This document shows, one piece after another, positions 1 to 4,596 of a DNA stretch of 5,384 bases. The translations under genes and the position numbers were made by a program. The DNA comes from an uncultured Eggerthellaceae bacterium (GTDB taxonomy: Bacteria; Actinomycetota; Coriobacteriia; Coriobacteriales; Eggerthellaceae). The notes beneath the pieces are model-generated. The model ran no database searches, was not told the DNA's origin, and saw nothing but the letters and a program-made list of their open reading frames with translations. The stretch covers positions 1-5,384 of the forward strand of contig CAUDUM010000016.1 in NCBI GenBank assembly GCA_958452575.1, given 5' to 3'. The number at the start of each line of letters is the position of its first letter. Within the stretch, counting starts at the first letter, position 1.

Positions 1-953
1 GAGAACAGCGTGCGCGCGATCAAATCGCAGCCCGCGCAGAAGATGGCGCCTCCCAAGAAGCACGCAGGAATCACGCGGATGGGCTTCGACGACTTCAGCG
101 CCGACTTAACGAGATGCGGAACCGCGATGCCTACGAACGACACCGGACCAGCGAACGCGGTCACGCAGGCGGAGAGCATGCTCGCTAGAAGGACGAGCAC
201 CACGTGGAAGCGTGCGACGTTCACGCCGACGCTTTTCGCGTAGGCTTCTCCCAGCTGGAAGGCGGAAAGGGGCTTCGATATCGCGAATACGCATGCGCTC
301 ACGGTGATCACCACGACCGCGATGACCGCGATGTCGTCCCAGCTCGAACCCGAGAAGCTACCCAAAGACCAGTTGTGCAGGTTCACGATGGACTGGTCGT
401 CGGCGAAGGCGATAAGGAAGTTCGTCGCCGCCGAGCAGATGTATCCCACCATGACGCCCGCCACGATGAGCATGGCCATGGAACTTATGCGCCGTGCGAT
501 GAGGAGCACGAAGCCGATGGTGATAAGCGAGCCCAGAAACGCTGCGGCCACCATGGCCGGCGAGGACATGGCCTGGTTCGCGCCCAGAAGTACGATCATC
601 GTAAGCGCGACGACGAACTTTGCGCCCGAGGAGACGCCCAAGATGAACGGGTCGGCGATGGGATTGTTGAAAAACGTCTGCAGCAGGAACCCGGAGAGCG
701 AAAGTGCCCCGCCGAGAAGCACGGCTGAAAGCACGCGCGGCAGGCGAATCTCCCAGATGACTTGGCTTTCCATGGAATTGGCCGCGCCGCCCGAAAGGAT
801 GCCGGGGATGTGGTCTGCGGGCACGAGCACGCTCCCGATGCACAGGTTGGCCCCGACGAGCACGATGAGGGCAACAGCGAGCAGCGCCGTCACGACGCGA
901 CACCGCGCGGCGCGCCCCGATTCGTCGTATGTCATGGAAAGCCGGCTTTTCAT
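1..953 (-). CDS. FecCD/BtuC-family ABC transporter permease, 3' end cut off by window
   Basis: Membrane permease of an importer for iron-siderophore, heme or corrinoid compounds. I translated it by hand from the ATG at 953; 317 codons are open to the window edge with no stop. Family permeases are usually about 330-350 residues, so only the last few dozen are missing. The family signature begins at residues 70-73 (RLPR), continues through a GG-rich helix, and includes NNPIADPFILGVSSGA at 96-111. A second conserved block, GPVSFVGIAVPH at 269-280, is the cytoplasmic coupling region that contacts the ATPase. Hydrophobic segments lie near 20-42, 74-92, 103-124, 133-153, 158-182, 206-225, 248-270 and 293-311. 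The start lies 4 nt after the stop of the substrate-binding gene, which suggests coupling; the nearest Shine-Dalgarno-like GAGGAAG is rather far, 13 nt upstream. The operon's cobalamin riboswitch favours a corrinoid or related tetrapyrrole as substrate, but the permease sequence alone cannot separate this from heme or siderophore. Confidence 0.93.
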   Translation of the reverse strand, partial: MKSRLSMTYDESGRAARCRVVTALLAVALIVLVGANLCIGSVLVPADHIPGILSGGAANSMESQVIWEIRLPRVLSAVLLGGALSLSGFLLQTFFNNPIADPFILGVSSGAKFVVALTMIVLLGANQAMSSPAMVAAAFLGSLITIGFVLLIARRISSMAMLIVAGVMVGYICSAATNFLIAFADDQSIVNLHNWSLGSFSGSSWDDIAVIAVVVITVSACVFAISKPLSAFQLGEAYAKSVGVNVARFHVVLVLLASMLSACVTAFAGPVSFVGIAVPHLVKSALKSSKPIRVIPACFLGGAIFCAGCDLIARTLF

Positions 954-957
954 GGTG

Positions 958-2529
958 CTAGCCGAGCTTCCTCAGATAATGGAAGTCGCTCGCGTCATCG
1001 CCGGTGAACGCCCCGTGTAGCTCGTCGATAATGTCGGCGGTAGAAGTCATCTGCTGGTACATGTCGGCGCTTGTGACCCAGACGTTGCCGTTCTTCACGG
1101 CTTTGAACTGCGACAATAGCGCGTTTTTGCCTACGAAGTCGTTCAAGGTGGCAACCGATTCGTCGATGGTGCCGTTGTAGACGATGATGTCGGCATCCTT
1201 CGCCGTCGCGTAGAAGCGCTCCATTTCGAGCGTTACTGACGAACCTGACGTCGACGCCGTCTGCGCGTCATCGAGCGCGTAGTTGCCGCCTGCAAGCTCG
1301 ATCATCTGCGCCACGTAGTCGCCCGCCCGCCGCGTGACGGCGGCCCCGTTCGAGTTAATGTAGAAATACGCCACGGTTTTACCTGACGACGCGAGCCCCG
1401 ACGTTTGCTCGACGCGAGCCTTCTGCTCGTTGAACAGGTGCGCGGCCTCGTCTTCCTTGTCGAATAGGACGCCGAAAAGCTTAATCCACTCGACGCGCCC
1501 GAGTGCTTCGGGCTCGCTCGACGACTGTTCGGTGAGCACGACGAGCCCGAGCTTCTGCAGCTTTTTCTTCACATCGGGCGTGTGGTTGATCATGGTGTTC
1601 TCGATGGCGAGCGTGCAGCCCGAGGCCGATATTTGCTCGTAGTCGGGCGCGCTGTACTTGCCGCCGTAGGCGATCGCCCCACTTTCGAGCGCGCTTTTGA
1701 AGCCCGCGACCGAGCAATCGTCGGCCTTCGTGCCCGACATGAGGATATTGTCGTTCGCATCGAGCGCGTCGACCAGGCACATCGTCGCCGACGACACGAG
1801 GTACACCTTGTCGGCGGGGCGCCTTATGACCGCGATGTCGGAGCTCAACCCATCAGGTACCTTCGCATCTTGCGGCACCACGAGGAAGCGCTCCCCGTTC
1901 GAAACGCAGATAAGCCGCAGGCCGCCTTCGAACTCGTCGACAGTGAAGTGCTCGGCGTATTCAAGCTGAAGCGTCCCCGTCGGCTTCCAGTCGCAGCCCA
2001 AATCGGCGTTGTGGAAGTCGGCCGCGGCGCTTGAAGCCGTTCCCGCAGGGGAGCCGCCGCTTGCTTCGTCGCCCGATTTCTCCTTCATGGTGGATGAGTC
2101 GAAGTAGAGCGTGTAGTCGATGGTGTGCGGCGTCGACATGGCGACGGTCTCGGCCGACACGGCGATGTCCTCGTCGAGCGTGACGGGTATCTCGAACGTG
2201 GAGTTGCCGCCGTCGTTTACGGGCTCGTAGTCCACGCCGTCGACGGTCATCTTGTCGTAGTTCGAACTCGACCAGGTGATGGTCGCGGTGTAGGTGTCGC
2301 CATCCTTCACAATTGTGGTGGGCGAGGCGATGCTCGCACGCCCTGATCCACCGGAAAGCGAGACGCTCACAGTGTATTCCTGAGAGCCCGCCGTGCCACC
2401 GGTCGCGTTCGGGCTCGCACTGCACCCCGCGAAGGGAAGCGCGAGCAGGGCGACGAGAACGCAGGCGATCGCGCGCGCCGCGATGCTGTGGCGCTTCCTG
2501 TTTTCCCCCTTGGGAAGAATCGACCGCAT
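958..2529 (-). CDS. ABC transporter substrate-binding lipoprotein (BtuF/FepB type) with extra N-terminal beta domain
   Basis: A 523-residue lipoprotein that should deliver ligand to the adjacent permease. Residues 1-36 form a Sec-type lipoprotein signal: basic n-region (KGENRKRH), hydrophobic core, and PFAGC with Cys36 as lipid anchor. Residues about 52-146 are a beta-rich domain that resembles the domain of the neighbouring small lipoprotein (shared marks: SxxxYxK, [IV]PV then LDED, TL[YV]F[DE]S). A low-complexity Ser/Ala/Gly linker covers about 147-172. Residues about 180-515 fit the periplasmic-binding-protein type 2 fold: a TEQSSSEPEALGRVEWIKL segment at 333-351 and a late NGNVWVTSADMYQQ segment at 480-493. 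Ordinary BtuF-like proteins are roughly 300-370 residues; the excess is the N-terminal domain and linker. The mature protein has five further cysteines (179, 208, 251, 272, 305). It starts 4 nt after the upstream stop with only a weak GAAG ribosome site, so coupling is likely. Substrate is unproven; the riboswitch suggests a corrinoid or tetrapyrrole. Confidence 0.92.
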   Translation of the reverse strand: MRSILPKGENRKRHSIAARAIACVLVALLALPFAGCSASPNATGGTAGSQEYTVSVSLSGGSGRASIASPTTIVKDGDTYTATITWSSSNYDKMTVDGVDYEPVNDGGNSTFEIPVTLDEDIAVSAETVAMSTPHTIDYTLYFDSSTMKEKSGDEASGGSPAGTASSAAADFHNADLGCDWKPTGTLQLEYAEHFTVDEFEGGLRLICVSNGERFLVVPQDAKVPDGLSSDIAVIRRPADKVYLVSSATMCLVDALDANDNILMSGTKADDCSVAGFKSALESGAIAYGGKYSAPDYEQISASGCTLAIENTMINHTPDVKKKLQKLGLVVLTEQSSSEPEALGRVEWIKLFGVLFDKEDEAAHLFNEQKARVEQTSGLASSGKTVAYFYINSNGAAVTRRAGDYVAQMIELAGGNYALDDAQTASTSGSSVTLEMERFYATAKDADIIVYNGTIDESVATLNDFVGKNALLSQFKAVKNGNVWVTSADMYQQMTSTADIIDELHGAFTGDDASDFHYLRKLG

Positions 2530-2533
2530 GGCG

Positions 2534-3067
2534 TTACTTCAGTGCGTCGGCGCGCAGATCGACGCCGGCGGATTCGAACACGAGCGTGCGGTCGTACCAC
2601 TGCTCTTTTCTAATACTCCACGCGGCGCAGGCGGTGTCCTCGTCGAGCGCTTCAACGGGCACGTCGTAGGTGTACTTGCCTTCCGCGTTTTCCACATAGG
2701 GGATGAAGTCGGCCTCGCTCGCGGCGGCAGCCTCGTCACCCGTGCCCATGAAGAGCTTGCCGTAGCCCGTGCCGGAAAGTGTCATCACGCAGTGCATGGA
2801 GCCGTTTTCCACGATGAGCTGGGCGTCCACAATCCTGAACATGTTCGAGCTGGAATCTACGGTGATCGGATAGGTGCCGTCGGCCACCTTGTCGGCGGTG
2901 ATGGGGGCAGCGCTTGCGTCCTCGGGCGCATCGGCCGCCTGTTCGGTCTTTTCCTGGGAATCGGCATCGCTTGCCTTTGCGCTGTCGATTGAATTTCCGC
3001 CGCAGCCGGCGAGCGAGAACGCGAAAAGCGCCGCCGACAGGGCGAAGGCGAGGGTTTTCTTCAACAT
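2534..3067 (-). CDS. Small surface lipoprotein with one beta-rich domain, possible ligand-capture partner of the ABC importer
   Basis: A 177-residue predicted lipoprotein that I cannot assign to a named family with certainty. The start MLKKTL at 3067 is chosen because AAAGGAA sits 7 nt upstream and a clean signal follows; the frame stays open for 33 more codons upstream, but that would bury the signal peptide. The lipobox is SLAGC with Cys22. An acidic, Ser/Ala-rich tether spans about 23-58, and one domain spans about 62-167, with alternating beta-strand-like segments: DGTYPITV, a Met-rich first strand, SGTGYGKLFMG at 98-108, VPVEALDED at 136-144, and a final WYDRTLVFES at 157-166. Cys93 and Cys147 could form a disulfide. 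The same pattern recurs in the N-terminal domain of the next gene. Its size and Tyr-containing last strands recall heme-binding NEAT domains, but that is only a resemblance. It lies between cbiK and the substrate-binding gene, so a role in catching or handing over the imported compound is likely. Confidence 0.87.
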   Translation of the reverse strand: MLKKTLAFALSAALFAFSLAGCGGNSIDSAKASDADSQEKTEQAADAPEDASAAPITADKVADGTYPITVDSSSNMFRIVDAQLIVENGSMHCVMTLSGTGYGKLFMGTGDEAAAASEADFIPYVENAEGKYTYDVPVEALDEDTACAAWSIRKEQWYDRTLVFESAGVDLRADALK

Positions 3068-3074
3068 GGAGGGG

Positions 3075-3081
3075 TTCCTTT
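3075..3081 (-). promoter_or_regulatory. Ribosome binding site fixing the start of the small lipoprotein gene
   Basis: AAAGGAA on the minus strand lies 7 nt before the ATG at 3067. It supports this start over the longer in-frame extension to 3166, which would run through both large intergenic inverted repeats. Confidence 0.65.
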
Positions 3082-3089
3082 CAATCGCT

Positions 3090-3121
3090 TCGACCGCCCG
3101 CGCCGTGCGGTGGGCGGTCGA
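3090..3121 (-). repeat. Inverted repeat, 10-bp perfect stem, ahead of lipoprotein gene
   Basis: Arms TCGACCGCCC (3090-3099) and GGGCGGTCGA (3112-3121) are perfectly complementary around a 12-nt loop. In the minus-strand transcript this hairpin ends about 22 nt before the lipoprotein start codon, close to its ribosome site. No T run follows, so it is not a standard terminator. It could stabilise the downstream mRNA or affect translation. Confidence 0.75.
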
Positions 3122-3129
3122 GATGCGAA

Positions 3130-3176
3130 TGCAACGGGCATGCGCCGTCAGTCGGGGAAGGCGCATGCCCGTTGCA
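3130..3176 (-). repeat. Inverted repeat, 17-bp perfect stem, in gap between cbiK and lipoprotein gene
   Basis: The arms TGCAACGGGCATGCGCC (3130-3146) and its exact reverse complement (3160-3176) surround a 13-nt loop (3147-3159). This is the strongest hairpin in the window. In the operon transcript it falls between the cbiK stop and the next gene. The bases after it in the minus direction (TTCGCATCTC) are not a U tract, so a classical Rho-independent terminator is unlikely. A partial terminator, an RNA-processing or mRNA-stability element that sets different levels of CbiK and the transporter, or a dispersed repeat element are all possible. Confidence 0.85.
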
Positions 3177-3202
3177 CGGGGACGCGACCGGCGCCCCCGT
3201 GC
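3174..3202 (-). repeat. Inverted repeat, 8-bp stem just after cbiK stop
   Basis: GCACGGGG (3174-3181) and CCCCGTGC (3195-3202) pair perfectly around a 13-nt loop. It starts about 10 nt beyond the cbiK stop codon and shares three bases with the adjacent 17-bp stem, so the outer pairs of the two hairpins compete. It is the first of three tandem hairpins in the cbiK-lipoprotein gap. Confidence 0.6.
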
Positions 3203-3211
3203 GCGGCGAGT

Positions 3212-4138
3212 TTACAGCTTGGCGATGGCGTCGTCCACGTGCGAGACGTAGATTTCGTCGACCGCGACGTTCTGTCCCAGACCCTGGAGCAGGCACGTCA
3301 CTTCGAAGCCGGCGGCCACGAACTTCGCAGCCCAGCTGTCGGGGTCGGTCTCGTCTGCCATGTCGTTGTTCGCGTGGTCGCCCGCGACCACCATGAACGG
3401 CGCGAGCACGGCCTTCTTGTAGCCTGCGGCGCTCGCGGCGGCGATAACATCCTCGCAGGTCGGTTCAGCCTCGACGGTGCCGACGAAGAACTGCGTCAAG
3501 CCCTCGTTCTTAAACACTTCCTGCATCTTGGCATAGTCGGCGTTGGAATCGGCTTCGGTGCCGTGACCCATGAGGCACAGCGCCGTCTTGCCGTCGTCGA
3601 AGGACGCCATGTTCTCCTTAATGGCTGCGGCCACCTTCTTGTAGTCGTCGTCGGAGGTGAGCAGCGGGTCGCCGAGCGAGATTTTGTCGAACTTGTCGGC
3701 GTACTTGTCGAGCTCGTCTTTCACGTCGGTGTATTCCAGGCCACCCATGAGATGCGTCGGCTGCACGACGATTTCCTTCACGCCGTCTTCCACGCAGCGG
3801 TCGAGCGCCTCGGTCATGTTGTCGATCGTGATGCCGTCGCGCTTCTTCAGCTTATCGATGATGATCTGCGCGGTGAAGGCGCGGCGGATGTCGTAGTCCT
3901 GCCAGTACTTCTCGCGGATAGCGTCTTCGATGGCGCCGATGGTGATGTGGCGCGAGTCGTTGTAGCTCGTGCCGAAGCTCGTGACGAGGATGACCGGCTT
4001 CACGGCCTTCTCCTTTTCACTTGATTTCTCGGAACTCGCGGAGGTGTTGGAGCAGCCCGCGAGCGCGACTCCGGCGAGCGCGACGGCTCCGGTTGCTGCG
4101 GCGCCCATGAAGCCGCGGCGTGACATCTGGTCGGACAT
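3212..4138 (-). CDS. cbiK: Sirohydrochlorin cobaltochelatase CbiK, exported Tat lipoprotein form
   Basis: A 308-residue CbiK-family (class II) chelatase. The known reaction is insertion of Co2+ into sirohydrochlorin in the anaerobic B12 pathway. The start at 4138 is preceded by AGGAAAGG with a 7-nt gap; a longer in-frame start at 4225 is rejected because it would bury the signal. Residues 6-12, SRRGFMG, are a near-ideal twin-arginine motif, followed by a hydrophobic stretch and lipobox LAGC with Cys29. A charged Ser/Lys/Glu tether leads to the enzyme core at about 48-305. Core marks are LVTSFGTSYNDSR (51-63), VQPTHLMGGLEY (125-136), GHGTEADS (191-198) and AGDHANNDMADE (252-263). His192 and His255 are spaced as the two metal/catalytic histidines of characterised CbiK enzymes, and His129 and Glu135 are also conserved-type positions, so the active site looks intact. 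Classical CbiK is cytosolic; here the enzyme should sit outside the membrane. Exported CbiK is known from Desulfovibrio. It is the first gene after the cobalamin riboswitch and heads an operon with an ABC importer. Confidence 0.95.
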   Translation of the reverse strand: MSDQMSRRGFMGAAATGAVALAGVALAGCSNTSASSEKSSEKEKAVKPVILVTSFGTSYNDSRHITIGAIEDAIREKYWQDYDIRRAFTAQIIIDKLKKRDGITIDNMTEALDRCVEDGVKEIVVQPTHLMGGLEYTDVKDELDKYADKFDKISLGDPLLTSDDDYKKVAAAIKENMASFDDGKTALCLMGHGTEADSNADYAKMQEVFKNEGLTQFFVGTVEAEPTCEDVIAAASAAGYKKAVLAPFMVVAGDHANNDMADETDPDSWAAKFVAAGFEVTCLLQGLGQNVAVDEIYVSHVDDAIAKL

Positions 4139-4145
4139 GGTTTTT

Positions 4146-4153
4146 CCTTTCCT
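4146..4153 (-). promoter_or_regulatory. Ribosome binding site of cbiK
   Basis: AGGAAAGG on the minus strand lies 7 nt before the ATG at 4138. It decides in favour of the start that gives an N-terminal twin-arginine signal. Confidence 0.75.
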
Positions 4154-4159
4154 CGGTTT

Positions 4160-4253
4160 GCCGGTCCCCCGGCGACAGTTGCTTGTCGGCACAAGCGAAA
4201 GAAAAGCGCACCCCTCGGGGTTCACAAGGAGCTAACGCCACGGCGATGCCGTG
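4160..4253 (-). promoter_or_regulatory. Riboswitch expression platform: four short hairpins before cbiK
   Basis: Between the end of the aptamer and the cbiK ribosome site the transcript can form four perfect small stems: CACGGC/GCCGTG with loop ATC (4239-4253); ACCCC/GGGGT (4210-4221); GCTTGT/ACAAGC with loop GCCG (4181-4196); and GCCGG/CCGGC with a GGGA tetraloop (4160-4173). The last ends 6 nt before the Shine-Dalgarno AGGAAAGG. One or more of these should form the switch that responds to ligand binding. I cannot say from inspection whether control is at transcription or translation. Confidence 0.45.
4198..4221 (-). terminator. Possible riboswitch-linked intrinsic terminator
   Basis: ACCCC GA GGGGT (4210-4221) is followed in the minus direction by GCGC and a T-rich run, TTTTCTTT (4198-4205). 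The stem is short, and four bases separate it from the T run, so this is a weak candidate. Its place between the aptamer and cbiK would suit transcriptional attenuation. Confidence 0.3.
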
Positions 4254-4396
4254 AGGAAAAGGCGAAGCAGTCTGGCTTGGGGCGCGAGACGGTTCGCCTG
4301 CGCGTCCTACACAGTAATGTCCCTTGCCCAGGATTCCCACCTGGTTCCCTCCGCAAGCCAGCGCGGGCTGTGCGGGCGCCGCGCCGGTCATTTCCT
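4254..4396 (-). promoter_or_regulatory. Cobalamin riboswitch aptamer
   Basis: Read on the minus strand, the leader contains the hallmark elements of the cobalamin aptamer in the right order. First is GAGGGAACCAGGTGGGAAT, whose CCAGG (4340-4344) and CCTGG (4328-4332) form the conserved short hairpin. Next is GGGACATTACTGTG, matching the L5 region. Then comes a variable stem region, and last the B12 box AAGCCAGACTGCTTCGCC (4261-4278). A closing stem is plausible from AGGAAA with TTTCCT and GGCG with CGCC (4382-4396 against 4254-4264). It lies about 115 nt upstream of cbiK and downstream of a strong promoter. By family knowledge, binding of adenosyl- or other cobalamin should lower expression, so the chelatase-importer operon should be on when B12 is scarce. 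The outer borders are approximate. Confidence 0.9.
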
Positions 4397-4433
4397 TTTA
4401 TCCGATTGTCATATGCTCGTTGCCGAAACTTTT

Positions 4434-4444
4434 ACTATGATAGT
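4434..4444. repeat. Palindrome over the -10 box of the cbiK promoter
   Basis: ACTAT-G-ATAGT is a perfect 5+1+5 inverted repeat. It gives a -10-like hexamer on both strands: TATCAT on minus (4437-4442) and TATGAT on plus (4436-4441). It could be a bidirectional -10 element serving both divergent genes or a small operator. No good plus-strand -35 box is seen. Confidence 0.4.
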
Positions 4445-4465
4445 GGGCACTTGTGAACGTGTCAA
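4437..4465 (-). promoter_or_regulatory. Sigma-70-type promoter of the cbiK operon
   Basis: On the minus strand a perfect -35 box TTGACA (4460-4465) and a -10 box TATCAT (4437-4442, five of six consensus bases) are separated by exactly 17 bp. Transcription should start near 4430, giving a leader of about 290 nt that contains the whole riboswitch. An 11-bp palindrome covers the -10 box. Confidence 0.8.
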
Positions 4466-4501
4466 AGCCAGGGCGGGCGGCATTGCGCCTCCTGCCTGCG
4501 T

Positions 4502-4551
4502 ATTTGCGCCGATTGCCGCTGCGGGCGCCGTGTTTTGCCCGCTGCGCAAAT
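4502..4551 (+). repeat. Nested inverted repeat in the cbiF leader
   Basis: Outer arms ATTTGCGC (4502-4509) and GCGCAAAT (4544-4551) are perfectly complementary, and an inner pair GCGGGC (4521-4526) with GCCCGC (4537-4542) forms a second stem. It ends 45 nt before the cbiF start. As RNA it would fold into a two-part hairpin; as DNA it could be an operator. No T run follows on plus, so it is not a terminator there. The rest of the leader (4445-4596) shows no recognisable riboswitch or small gene. Confidence 0.5.
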
Positions 4552-4582
4552 GGCGGCGTAAACGGTTGCGATGAGAAACGGG

Positions 4583-4591
4583 AAGGGAAGG
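4583..4591 (+). promoter_or_regulatory. Ribosome binding site of cbiF
   Basis: AAGGGAAGG ends 5 nt before the ATG at 4597 and clearly sets that start. Confidence 0.75.
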
Positions 4592-4596
4592 CTCGG

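Noticed and set aside
304..1020. Plus-strand open frame opposite the permease gene
   Set aside because: The minus strand encodes an unbroken FecCD permease with its signature motifs; the plus frame has low-quality, Met/Ala/Thr/Arg-rich composition.
3068..3166. Upstream in-frame extension of the small lipoprotein
   Set aside because: It would translate through two strong hairpins and hide the signal peptide; AAAGGAA at 3075-3081 marks the internal ATG.
3110..4024. Long plus-strand open frame (304 codons) opposite cbiK
   Set aside because: It is the mirror of a gene with clear motifs, signal and ribosome site. Its translation is Val/Arg/His-rich with no recognisable domain, as expected for an antisense frame in GC-rich DNA.
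4139..4225. Upstream in-frame extension of cbiK
   Set aside because: It has no good ribosome site, would put 29 residues before the twin-arginine signal, and overlaps the riboswitch expression platform.
4406..4436. Possible plus-strand promoter TTGTCA with TTTACT
   Set aside because: The spacer would be 19 bp and the -10 match is poor, so I do not call it a feature.
4463..4478. Plus-strand CAAAGCCAGGGCGGGC resembling a B12 box, possible second riboswitch for cbiF
   Set aside because: None of the other ordered aptamer elements precedes it on the plus strand, and the -35 box of the opposite promoter overlaps it.
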